Assembly (NCBI GenBank): GCA_033032865.1
Contig: JAWHQI010000239.1
Span: forward strand, 1,388,501 to 1,452,500
Reading direction: 5' to 3'
Source of the DNA: Dactylorhiza incarnata
Taxonomy: Eukaryota > Streptophyta > Magnoliopsida > Asparagales > Orchidaceae
DNA length: 64,000 nt
Position 1 is the stretch's first letter. The number at the start of each line of letters is the position of its first letter. Under the pieces are notes generated by a model. That model saw nothing but the letters and a program-made list of their open reading frames with translations. It ran no database searches and was not told the origin of the DNA. The position numbers were made by a program, and so were the translations under genes. Positions 9,658-20,378 of the stretch are shown here, piece by piece.

Positions 9658-12600
9658 CGGTGGCCGGCCTGGGAGGTGGCCGGATGGCCGGCGACAGCTC
9701 TTGGAAAAGCTACAGTAACAAGAGATCAGGGTTGTTGGCTCATCGGAGAAGACATAATCAGGAGCGTCCATTTTCTGTACAGGAAACGTTAATAATAATA
9801 ATAATAATTATTATTATCTCATTTTCTATTTTATTACTGGCAGTAGATAGATTTATTTAATAAAAATATGTATGCCCCTCTACTGAAAAAGTGGTCAATA
9901 CTAAAGTTGTAGCCCTTGGAGTCTACTTTATTTTAAAGTTAATTTCATCCCAAAAGGAGTACTGTCGCTCCCTGTAGAGCCAAAATGGTGGGACTGGTCC
10001 CTAGAGTAGGGCATCCACTCTTTCTTTCATATCTTTTTATTGGTAAATGGTATGGCCTTGATATTTAAAACCTAGTCTAGATACACCTACCCACACATCA
10101 TACCCAAAGATGGGAATTTTAGAGGAAAATTTTTCTAAGGTTTTTGTAATAATTTCATAAATCATATATTAATTAATAATTAGGCCAAATGACCTCCAAT
10201 GCCCTCCAAATTTTGGTGGGTACTCCTTAGGGTTATTAGGCCTAATTGGGACTATTTTGATTGGGTTATTTGTCAATACAAGTTGGGTCAACTAGGTCAA
10301 AATAGGGTATAATGCTCATTTTGGGGTATTGAGGTCAAATCTCATCACCTTGATGTGAAACCTTGGTCACTTGTTTAGTATCACCTAAAACACCTCCATG
10401 AGTGATAGGGGGTGGTGTGGAGGTGGTTATGCCCTAGGACACTAGTTTTAGCCGTAGGTGTGCATATAGGATCTTGTGAAGGACATGGGGTCAAATGTCC
10501 TTGAATAGTTATAAAACTTGGTGGATAAGTTTATAGGGGGTAAATAGGCCCTAGGTAATTTTATAAGAATTTTAGGAACAATTATTACCTTTGAAATAGG
10601 TCATAACCCCTTTAGGGAAATTCCTTATAAGAGAAATTTACATGCTTAAATGGTTTTGGATGATGATGAAACTTTGTTAGTGTCTTTATTATCATGATAT
10701 ACACTTCTGGTAATTTTTGTGTATTTAATTAATTGATTTAACCAGTACTTCATTCACAAGGCATTTATTTTGTCATAGGCTTAAGAAAAATAATTGAGGG
10801 TTTAATACTCTTTGATAAATTGTGCAAATTGGTTATAGGACATTTCAGAGCATTAGGAAGCTCTGTGAATTTTTATATAATTTTTGGAGACGTAAATGAG
10901 TAGGCTACTTCACAACTTATTTTATTTGAGGATTTCTTAAAGTATTTATTTAAGAGAGAAAATGATTTCCATAAATCTTGAAATTTTGTCAGTAGACTTT
11001 TCTGTTGAATACAAAGGTCTGGTAATTTTTCCCTAATTTTGGTATAAGTATTTTTGGTGGTTCCTTCATAAATCTATAAATTTGGATATAAGTCGAATAT
11101 TAGAAATAGAGGACAATTCCTAACTGTAAAAATATGATATGCTGTATTTGCTGATATTTAGTCATCATAGAATTATCATAATTTTATGGGGGCCATATCA
11201 TAAGAAGATCTTACACTTCATGTTCATTTTCATACTTGGCAAATGTTTGGAGAAATTAAAATAAATGCTAAATAAATAGGGAAAATTATGATTCTCTGGA
11301 TTTAGTCATATGATATCATGATAGACTCCCAGTAATAATCTTGGGTCAATTGGATGAACATTTGGAGTACCTCCTCTTATGCAACCCATATAACTCATTT
11401 GGTCTGCGTATAGTAAAACTGTGAAATTTGAGAATCAAGGAGATCCTTAGGAGAGAATGGAAGGTAAGCAGTTTACCTAGTTTAGTTGAAAAGGTGTGAT
11501 GGTCAACAAGAAGGAGTTTAGGTGATGAGGGCGTGCTTGGTGAGTTAAGGGTAAAGTTGTTCTCGGGGTTGACGAAGGATCGTCTTTCCCCTAGCGGGTC
11601 ATAAAATTCTTAGGGTAATCCAAGTGTAATAACAAGGAGGGTGTTCTTATGGGTAGATACCAACAACACTAAGTGTCTTGATAAAGGGAGCTTTGGGGTT
11701 TCATCCCATTATGGTTCCTAGTACCGTAGCGAGCCCCTCACAGGGTAATCCTCGGGAAGTCCAAGATTAACCATAAATTGTAGGGATAAGTTGATGTACA
11801 AGTTTAACTTAATATACGCACACCCACACCCCGTAGTTACGGGAGATTAGTTTGTTTGGTTGTACGAGCGGTAGGTTCGGTGGTTGAAGCAGCGGACTAG
11901 TTAGTCCGGTGAGCTCGTGACTCAGTAATGCTTGTTGGTACGGAGGGGTTGGTCCGGCGAGCCGTTGGCTCGGAAGGTTATAGTGACGGGCAGGTTAGCC
12001 CGGGGAGTTTATGGCTCGGGATATAGTATAACATGTTTGCATGTGCATAAAGGTGGTAGGTCTCCAGTATTGGATGGTCGTTCACACCGACGTCAATACG
12101 TTGACTCGGCAAGTGTGGAATTTGCACTTAGCCATGAAAGTCTGGTGGTCCAGCCAGTAAGTGTACGCAGATGCTCTGCGGTTTTGCGTTGAGGCGTACG
12201 ATAGGTCTATGTTAGGTAGTGTGAATACCAACCAAGAGGTGGGCGAGGCCCGACCCACCGCTTCCGTTTGCCACTACGGGAGTATCCTGGGAGTCTTGCT
12301 AGCTCCAAAAAGGGGGAACTAAAGGTCTGTGCGCATAGAGTCGTAGTGTGTGAGTTGCACTTGTGTGAACATATCATAACTGCATACCTTGCATTTCATA
12401 GCATAAACATTGCATTTCAACCCCTACCTCTATCGTATAAGTCGGTTATGGGACTTCTTATATGATAGGCCTTGCTAAACGACCCATTGGTCTATAGGTT
12501 TGTGTGTGCATTCCTATAAATCAATGGTTACTTTTCTATTATACACATGTCTTTACTTATTGCACTTTACTTATTCTTTACCTGCTCTTACTATGCTCTT

Positions 12601-13185
12601 TTACTGCTTCAATTAAATATATACACATGTGTAGTGTAGACATTCCCTGTACCCCTGTCACCTGCTATTATTTATACCCCTTGCTGTCCTCCGCTTCATC
12701 CTCCCACACGGTGCCTAGGAGCCATTGGGGGTGGGGTGGGGAACATAAGGCTTAGTCTTTTTTACTAACGGTCGGTGGACCATATCATTTTAGGGGACCG
12801 AGGAGACGCAGCAGCACCAGAGGCCGGTGCAGACGGAGGCGGGCCAGTCTAGTATAGGAGCACAAGCTTCAGGATCAGTGAGTGATTAATAGTTAGCTTC
12901 CGCGAGTGATCATGTAGTGAGGACATGATGTACAAGGCATGTGCCCATAATTATTGTAACATTGTTATTTCAGTTATACCATGTGGACATTTATTATATA
13001 TAGCATGTGAATGTGGGCTTGAACTTCTATTTGTTCTTTTATACTTTTCTTCTTATGTGATCGATATGGCCGGCAGGATCGACGTTTTGTAGTGGCGACT
13101 TTCCCAAGTGAAGGTGTCACCGCAAAGCGGCAGTTCTGGGCATAAGACCCGGGTTTTTGAAAGAAAAAAAAAATGGGGTCTTACG

Positions 13186-13417
13186 AAGTGATATCAAATG
13201 AAACCTCGATCCAAAGAGAAGAAGTCCACAAACCCTGGGCCACCCCGCGTGAGTTTAGTTTGAGGACAAACTAAGCAGCGGAAGCGATGGTGTGCCCATA
13301 TGGGGAAATCACATGAAAAAGTCCACTTTTAACTGAATCTTTTTAGCCAAATCTCCTTACAAGTGGCAAGTTTTCTTTTGTAGCCTGTGGCGAACTCTTC
13401 CCCAAGCAGGGAATACC
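13186..13417 (+). other. Element A-I internal region, left part with decayed PBS
   Basis: Aligns with 35109-35327 of the second copy (shared text includes cctcgatcc, aagaagtccacaaaccctgg and caaactaagcagcggaag). The PBS has three changes from TGGTATCAGAG. The sequence is interrupted at 13422 by the Tat element and resumes at 26910. No open frame is conserved. Confidence 0.75.
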
Positions 13418-13422
13418 TCCGG
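13418..13422. repeat. Target site duplication, left (tccgg)
   Basis: tccgg directly precedes the Tat LTR start TGTTGAGTCC and is repeated directly after the other LTR end at 26910-26914. The uninterrupted site is seen at about 35320-35340 of copy A-II (acctccggtttcaaag). Confidence 0.9.
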
Positions 13423-14267
13423 TGTTGAGTCCGAGAATGCACCTCCGAGGGAAACCGGAGGCTGCGGGTTGCCAGTTACTTTTTAGATGAAAAGATGAGA
13501 CCGCTAGCAGCGGTCAAGGCCAGACTTTGCCCGCCGCGGCAAATGCCACTCCTGCGACGGGCTTTCCTTTGATTAAAGAAAAGTGATTACAGCGGGCTGC
13601 AAGTGCAGAAAAAGAGAAGCCGGCCGGTCAGACAGTCTGCAAGACGGGAAACTCGAGTCCGCAGCTCAAACAAGCGAGCTCCTAGATTTGAGTGTGCGTG
13701 CCTTGTGAACAGTGCCGCCCCCTATTTATAGGCTTGGGGGCCTGCCCGAATGGGCAGGGATAAAATAACCGCCTGCCCGGGTACAGGAGAAACGGGCAGG
13801 CGGTGACGGGATGCATAAAGAAGAAAAAAGAAAGAAGTCGCGCGGCTTGGCGGCTTGCTCTTCCGGCCTGTCTTGCTTGAGGCTGAGGACACCGGGACCA
13901 AGTCAATAATGCAGACCGCGCGGCCTGGAGATTGAGGCCGCGGTCTGCCTTCTGGTCATGACTTAGCCGATCTTCACGAGGTAACTTGGATTGCCTTTGA
14001 TCTGGAATCTCGGCTTGTTCTTCGGGATTGGAAACTCGAATTTCTATGGGACAACCCGCGCGGCCTTCTAGCTGAGACCGCGGAAAAACCTCTCGCCTTA
14101 GCTCTTGACGATCTTCTCCCTTGGGGGCGATCCGGAAATGACATCAGGTCACCCGGCCTGGCTCACCTTGAACTGAGAACCACTGATCTTGGAAACTAGC
14201 TGCCTGGCCCATAAGTTCGCGCGGTCTGATAATAGCCCAACTCGAGAAGCGGTTTTCCGGGCAAACA
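13423..14267 (-). repeat. Tat element 3' LTR
   Basis: 845 bp, TG...CA in both readings; in element sense it begins TGTTTGCCCGG and ends GGACTCAACA. On the minus strand a TATA box (tataaata, complement of 13723-13730) lies in the middle of the LTR. A short purine run (gcgggga, complement of about 14271-14277) lies just inside the LTR and is the best polypurine tract candidate. Repeated GCGCGGYCT-type motifs occur. Confidence 0.9.
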
Positions 14268-14352
14268 TAATCCCCGCATATTTTCAAATCTCAAGAGAAT
14301 TTCGAAAATATTAGCTTTGACCGGGAGACCGCTTCCGACTTGCCTTGAATTC

Positions 14353-14358
14353 TATAAG
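14353..14358 (+). promoter_or_regulatory. TATA box of antisense gene 1
   Basis: TATAAG in a tctataagag context, about 100 bp upstream of the ATG at 14456 and only 85 bp inside the LTR edge. The sequence and spacing suit a plant core promoter. The same word with similar context precedes antisense gene 2. Confidence 0.5.
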
Positions 14359-14455
14359 AGAGCCAGAGAATTCATTCTGCGGAGTTTTTTCTGAAATCAC
14401 GGGATATTACTCGTCAATTGCGGTTAGAATTTTTAAGACCGGCGATTCTTCAGCA

Positions 14456-16428
14456 ATGGACTTCTTAGACGCTGTGTTAGACCGCGTGGATCCCAGTGGA
14501 GATCAGAAGAGGGCGGAAGATAAGAGGCGCGAGCCGTCGGAGAAGTCGAGTAAGGAGACAGAAAAGCAAGGCCGGAAGGACCGGAAAAGGAGGAAGCGGG
14601 CTGAGAAGGCCGCAGCGGATAGCCCCAAGCCAGTCGTGGACTTATCAACTCCCAAAACTCCTACAGAGCCCGTGGCGAACAGTTCGGGGCCTCCCCCTGA
14701 TGATTTGTCGATCCCTCCCAGAGACCTCAACCAACAGGTCCCTAGCACGCTGAGCAAAGAGGAGGCCGCCACTTCTGAAAAAGTTGTCTCAGACAGCCCT
14801 TCGAAGAAGGTCGGCGAAACTGACTCGTTTGGTGTGGAAATCACCCCATCCGGGAACCCTCACTTGCTTGTCAGGGATTTAGAGGAAAAGGCGGTTAACT
14901 CGCCAAGGACGGGCGAAGCGAATACCCCTTTGTCCGTGGACGACTACCCCAGCCCCCCAAAAGAAGTCAGCCGAGCTCCGGGTAAGAAAGAGAGGAAGAG
15001 GAAGAAGACCGGGTCCGTGACCGAGTGGATAACGAAGAAGGTCAAGAGGTTGGCCTCTAAGGAAAGGGCGGCTCATAAGAAACCGACCGAATACCTTCTC
15101 CAGATCAATTCGCGACTAAAGGAGGAGCTAGGCCTTGCGACTCCTCCACCCAACAAGTTAAATGACTCGCCGGCTACCCCTGATACGAAGCCGGGCGAAC
15201 TGCCTCCGGACTCGGCGAGTAGTCTATCTTTTAATGGAATTTTTAGGGATATGGATGAGCTGGTGAAGCGAGACCAGCTTCTTGACAGCCCGATAGCTTC
15301 AGAACAAACTGTCCGCGCTGCAGATAATACAGTCCGCCCCGCGGAGACTGCTCAGACAGAGGCCGAAGAGCGAGAAGCTGCTGCCCGGACCGCCTTGGAG
15401 GTTGAGCAGACAATAGTGGAACTTGGGGAGGTGCTGAAGGCGCAGGAGGAGATTCCCCCGGCGATGACCGGAGAGGAGATAATGACGGCGAAGAAGGAAG
15501 GAGCGGAGCGGGTTTTGAACAAGCCGCTGCGGCCTGATCCTTTCGTACTAGGTAAGCATCCCACGGATTATAAAGCTGTCCGCTTCTTCATCCCGCGGCC
15601 TTGTCATAATAAGTTACTCTGGCAAGGCGGCCTGTGCGCCCAGATGTTGATCTTACATTTATGTTCATTTTGTATTTTTATGGCATTGTATGCTCCTGCT
15701 TCTTATAACCCAACCGGCCTCTTGCAGATAGCGAGGAACAGATTGTAAAGCCGGGCGACCTTGAGGCCAGCCTGCCTCCATTACTCCCCCCACTATCAAC
15801 CGATGCGACGATTTCGCAAGGAGGGCCGCAACTCTTTGATCGTCTTGAGGAGGATCTTGTGAATCTGAGGGCCCGCTTGAAGGAGGTGGAAGATCGGGAG
15901 GCCGGTACTCGGATTGCTCTGGAGGCCGAGAGAATGGCGAGGGGGAAGACTGAAGAGACGCTGAAGGCTCAGCTTGAGAACGCGCGGGCTACGGTGGAGG
16001 CCGAGAAGAAGGCAAGGGTGGCGCAAGTCGCCATTCTGACCGCTCAGCTTGAGAAGGAGAAGCGAATATCGGCTAAGTTCGAGGGAGACTCGAAATATTA
16101 TCAAGACAAATTCCTGCGGTTAACCAGGGAAGTCACTGCGGGCCGGCGAGGTATGAATGATGGGATGCAGATTGTTAGCCGCCCGACTGTTGGGGCGGGC
16201 TCAAACCCTCCCCCGGCTCGGACGGCTGATCCTATGATTGATGAGGCCACCGCAACCCCTCGCATGATTCCCGCTACGCGGGTTGAAAGGGATGTCGGGC
16301 GGCTTCACAGCACAATCAACCATCTCCATTATCATACCAGCCAGATTTATTCTCTCTTGAACACCACCAGTGACCAGGTCGCACGACTTCACAGGGAGGA
16401 TGTCTCCCCAGAACGCCGCCAGCCGTGA
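14456..16428 (+). CDS. Tat antisense gene 1: NLS-rich coiled-coil protein, two exons
   Basis: Exon 1 is 14456-15551 and exon 2 is 15728-16428; the 176-bp intron begins gtaagc and ends ttgcag. Joined, the frame is open for 598 codons with no stop. The first in-frame ATG (MDFLDAVLDRVD) is chosen because it follows a TATA box by about 100 bp. The N-terminus is charged and probably disordered, with basic clusters (RKDRKRRKRAEK near residue 40, KKERKRKKTG near residue 178) that look like nuclear localisation signals. Residues about 395-510 are Glu/Ala/Leu/Arg heptad-like, a probable coiled coil. I recognise no catalytic domain. It runs opposite to gag-pol and upstream of antisense gene 2. Whether it is a separate gene or part of one longer unit is open. 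Confidence 0.7.
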
Positions 16429-16734
16429 CCAGCCTTTGAGAACAACTTGTATTACGAACGTGGCTCATTGATTTGAACAATGTTCTTTGTCTTTTTATTT
16501 TGAATAACTCGCGCGGTCTCTTGTTCAACCGCTATACTTTGTGTTTTGTTTTAGATCTCATGTTTTATTCGTACTGACTTCAGGTCGCTCGATCTGTGAT
16601 GTATGCTTGCTTCTGTTTTCCTGGATGCCTTTGCTCTTTTATTTTTCTAGTGAATCTAACCAGATAGGCCATTGACCGCGCGGTTAGAATGTGTAGCCGC
16701 GATATGATTTTACTATTCACAGATCATAGAAATC

Positions 16735-16740
16735 TATAAG
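16735..16740 (+). promoter_or_regulatory. TATA box of antisense gene 2
   Basis: TATAAG in aatctataagtag, 37 bp before the ATG at 16777. The preceding 300 bp (16429-16734) is AT-rich with CCGCGCGG-type motifs and holds no frame. A separate TATA box argues that genes 1 and 2 are transcribed independently. Confidence 0.5.
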
Positions 16741-16776
16741 TAGGGAATTTTCCGAAGTCATTCTCACGATTTCCAG

Positions 16777-18645
16777 ATGGCGCGATCCAAGATCATGTCG
16801 CAGCGGCCTGTTAAGGTTAAAGCCGTTCGAGCGGATGCGGCCTTAGCCTTTCATTCGGCGGACCACCCAGAGTGCCGACTCACCCAGAGCGAACTGGATG
16901 AGTTTATCGCAAAACACATGGCAGGGAGTAATCTGCTCGCGCGGCTCCCTTTGCGCGATGAGCGGATTAACTCTTCCAATCCGCACCAAATAGCCGTCCC
17001 GGTCGACCACTTTGAATATGGCTTCAAGTTTCCACTGCCGCTTGAAGTCATAGCCATCTTCGACCACTACGGGGTTGTACCCGGCCAGCTTTCGCCGAAC
17101 TCCATCGCTTCCATTTATAGTTTCATTTCATACCTGCGGTTCGAGCGAACCAGGTTCTCCATCGACTTATTCAGAAAATTCTTCTCTGTGAGGGCTGTCT
17201 CCGACTCGGGGACTTCAACTTACAGGGGGCACCTCTACTTCGGCTGCCATGGGTTGAAGATCGTCAACTTGGTGAACAAAGTCTCCGACTGGTCGGAGCG
17301 GTTTGTAATGCTCGAAGGTAACTTCGGACTGTTGCAAACCGACCCGCAAGTTCGGGGGGAAGAGGTTTTCCAAATCCCCCAGGTCGGAAAGATTGAGACG
17401 GAGACCTTCACGTTCCTCGAGAACGAGCGGCTAGACATCAACCACTACATCCCGCTGTTCTCAGAACTAGAGAACATCCTCCCCGAGCATAGTGAGTTTC
17501 TTTAGACCGCCTTTATATGACCGCGCGGGCTTCTTTATTTATACTTTTGATTTTACTTTGCAGCCGCCCACATCGTCCCTGTGAACAAGCCGGTCACGCC
17601 GGCCGGCCCAGTTTTAGCCCAGAGGGAAAAGAGGCAGCGGCGAAACAGGTCGCAATCCTCGGGAGAAGAGGGCCCGGCCTCTCCTGACGACTACGAACTC
17701 CTTCGTTCTTGTGGAAACCCGCCCGATCTGCAGGGCAATCCGACCGTCCTTTGGCATAGGGATGGAAGCCGGATCCAGGTATCCACCGCTCTTCCTCCAT
17801 GGGGGAGCGACAAAATTGAACGCCATGCCCTAGCCGCCGGGGCCGCCTTGTATGGTCGAAAGACCCTAAGGAGGCTGATGAGAACCCCTGAAGAAGAGCT
17901 CCCCCGGCTAGCGGCTCAAGCCGGCGCCTGGGGGTTTTCGGCCAACCACTTCATGGCCCTGGCGTATAAGCGGCTAGTTTCTGTTCAGAAACACCTGGAG
18001 AAGAAGTACGAGGAGCAGGCTGCGGAGAATACGCGGCTTCGAGAGGAGAACGCGCGGCTTCAAGAAGTCGTGGCGGTGAGTTTCTCAAAAGACAACGCGG
18101 TTCCCTTTGTTTAGCCCGATCGGCCTAATTCATTTTTCCTCTTCTCGCAGAAGCAATATGAGATGACCAACCCGGCCTTCCAAGATGAGGTGCTGCCTCA
18201 TGTGGCCCAGGGGATCGACAAAGCCTTGGGTCTCATAGGTGCCCGGGGCGGTCTGTGTGAAGGATTCGATGGAACCACCTTCTCCGACCTCTTCCCCGCC
18301 TTGAAGGTCCAACTTGACGAAATCAGCCGAAGGAAAAAAGGAAAATCCAAGGTAGGCGAGGAGGCCGAAGCCGACGCGGGCAGGGAGATCGTGCTCCATC
18401 AAGGAGGCGAAGGAAGTGGTGAAGCCGCTGAAGAAGCCGACGCGGATGGTGATGCCAGCGACGACGACGACGAGGACAGCTTGTCCTCTGGAACCACCGG
18501 TTCTGCAAGCAAGACCGGGCGATCTAGTGACAGCAGTTCATCCGGCTCCTCCTCATTAAGCGAAGGTTATTCGCCGGAGGCTGACATCGATGGTGCGGAC
18601 TCAAATTCTCCTGTCAAGAGGAAGAAGAAAGAATCAGCAGACTAG
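16777..18645 (+). CDS. Tat antisense gene 2: gypsy-type 'Transposase_28'-like protein, three exons
   Basis: Exons 16777-17491, 17564-18075 and 18151-18645. The introns are 72 and 75 bp, start gtgagt and end in pyrimidine-rich gcag, and preserve frame. The product is 573 residues with no stops. Residues about 70-200 (including FEYGFKFPLPLEV and PNSIASIYSFISYLRF) match my memory of the plant 'putative gypsy type transposon' family (Pfam Transposase_28), a domain of unknown function found in antisense frames of Tat elements; despite the name no nuclease motif is visible. A coiled coil (about 385-410) ends exon 2. The C-terminus is acidic and Ser-rich, then VKRKKKE, a likely nuclear signal. Starts with MARSKIMSQRP at the first ATG after the TATA box. 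Confidence 0.78.
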
Positions 18646-19560
18646 TGCCCTTGTTTTTTGTTTTAATTTTTGTAACCGCCGGTTTCTTTTTGTTGGCCGG
18701 GCGGTCAATATTTTGTAAACACATTTTGAAAAATGAAACAGAGATTTTACCTGTCTGATTGTCCTTCTATTATTACTTACTTGTGATACCTTGTCTCTTT
18801 TCTTTGCTCTTTATGATCCAACCGCGCGAACATCCTGGTCCGAGCATAAGTGATGATGGATTGTCTTCGACGATCCTTTGTCCGAACCGTGCGATTACTT
18901 GTTTAGATCTCAACACGCCTCATTTCTGATAGTATGAACCATAACACATAGACTTATGCGACTATAATATAGACCGGGCGGCTTCTTTTTTATTCAGATA
19001 TATTTTATCCTTTGCTGATGTAAATATCGAATCATAACTTTTTGCTTTAAGAAGTAGTTCAGCTTGATTGATTGAAGAATAATCCGGGCGATCAGATATT
19101 CAGATCTTGAGATATTCAACCCAATTAATTGTAAGAGATATGTAATGGCCGCCCGGTTAGAATACAAACCCGAGCAATATATTTAGATCCAGAAATATCC
19201 AATTCAATAGAACGGAGGGATAGATAAACCCGACCGGTCAGAACACGATCCGGCAATAATATAATTAGCTTCATAAATGTCCAATTTATAATGGATGGAT
19301 GAATCCGCCCGATTAGAATATAATCCGGAAAGCCATATAATTGTCCATGAATGTCCAGCCTATAAAAAGATTGTCAGTACCGCCCGGTTAGAATACAACC
19401 CGGGCGACCATATGATTTAACCAGAAATATCCTGACTTATACACAATCAGACCGTTCGGCTTGAAAATTCGGACCGCCCGGTTTAGTTATCACAACCCTT
19501 TATTAGGGTAGAGGAACACCCGTGCCTGTTTTAATAACACCTTCCCCGAATGGTTTCATA
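18646..19560. repeat. Degenerate GCCCGGTTAGAAT repeats in Tat untranslated region
   Basis: After the gene 2 stop there is a T-rich tract with TTTTGTAA-like polyadenylation context (about 18650-18725). From about 18965 to 19480 a degenerate unit of roughly 60-80 bp recurs, marked by cCGCCCGGTTAGAATac, a gcaaTATATt or gaCCATATgatt block, and a ccagaaatatcc block. No coding frame is seen. This is the region between convergent pol and antisense gene 2. Confidence 0.6.
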
Positions 19561-19619
19561 CAAAAAGCCACATGAGATGAATACTTTTCCTGTAAAGAAA
19601 AAAGGATAATCTACAGGCT

Positions 19620-20010
19620 CAGATGACCAAGTGGGCAGGTGGGCCTTGGCGGCGAGCATTTCTTTCCTCAAGTGGTCATAAGAGCCGTAGAAATAAAGAG
19701 AAACAAGTACAGACCCAGATGACCAAGTGGGCAGGTGGGCCTAGGCGGCGAACATTGCTTTCCTCAAGTGGTCATAAGGGCTGTAAGCGACTCGACTGCT
19801 CTCTTGCCTAGGGCTACAAGCCGAGTTGATCAATTGGGCAGGTGGGCCTAGGCGGCGAACATTGCTTTCCTCAGAGAGATCAACTCAGTTGTGGGTCCCG
19901 CTTAGGCATCGCTTGAGAGTTCCTTGGAGTATTCGATAGTCACAGGCTAAGATGATCGGTTGGGCAGGTGTGGTTATGCCGCGGGGGCTATACCGACATT
20001 GCTTTCCTCA
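19620..20010. repeat. Tandem repeat, about 105-bp unit, about 4 copies
   Basis: Units start near 19621, 19728, 19826 and 19950. Each carries a variant of gatgaccaagtgggcaggtggg followed by cctaggcggcgaacattgctttcctca. The first two share nearly identical cores, the last two are more diverged. Tandem repeats in this 3' untranslated position are known for Tat elements. The following 20011-20378 shows no repeat or gene. Confidence 0.8.
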
Positions 20011-20378
20011 GAAGGATCATCGAAGCTGTAATTATATCCCCCTCGGGGCATGATAGAGCCAACATTCACCTAGACCTCCCTTGATGCAGGGGTGTGTCGG
20101 ATATCAGCCGGGATCCAAGGTTCTGAAGACCACCGCACGGGAATTGGCAAGCTACCACTACACGTGTGCGAAAACTCCCCGCTACACATGATCTTCATGG
20201 TTTTACGCTAATGACTACAATCCGAGGGGGTTTAAGCAAACCTTGGCGATGTCTCCGCGGTTCAGTGAGTTTGATATATGAGAACATGCAGAAAAGAAAC
20301 ATCAGACATGGAGAAATGTCAGTATGGAGCTTCTTATTAAAATATTTCAAGCAACTGCAGAAAAGTAAAGAAAACATT

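Larger units (their letters stand above)
8556..13185 (+). repeat. Element A-I 5' LTR (5'-truncated)
   Basis: Collinear with 29788-34442, so it is the A-type LTR without its first 239 bases. It ends tggggtcttacg followed by a mutated PBS at 13189-13199 (TGATATCAAAT against TGGTATCAGAG in the second copy). Contents in order: GGTCAA/TTGACC-rich U3 start (8566-8955), a GC-rich hairpin near 9630-9657, a (TAA)n microsatellite near 9789-9813, then about 3.3 kb of AT-rich sequence with short unconserved open frames. No gene is supported in this stretch. Confidence 0.85.

Noticed and set aside
9789..9813. (TAA)n tract as a functional element
   Set aside because: Simple microsatellite, variable between LTR copies.
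11932..12192. 86-codon frame repeated in three A-type LTRs (also 33195-33455 and 42346-42603)
   Set aside because: The copies are homologous LTR sequence. Similarity is no higher than in the surrounding non-coding LTR and no known domain is seen.
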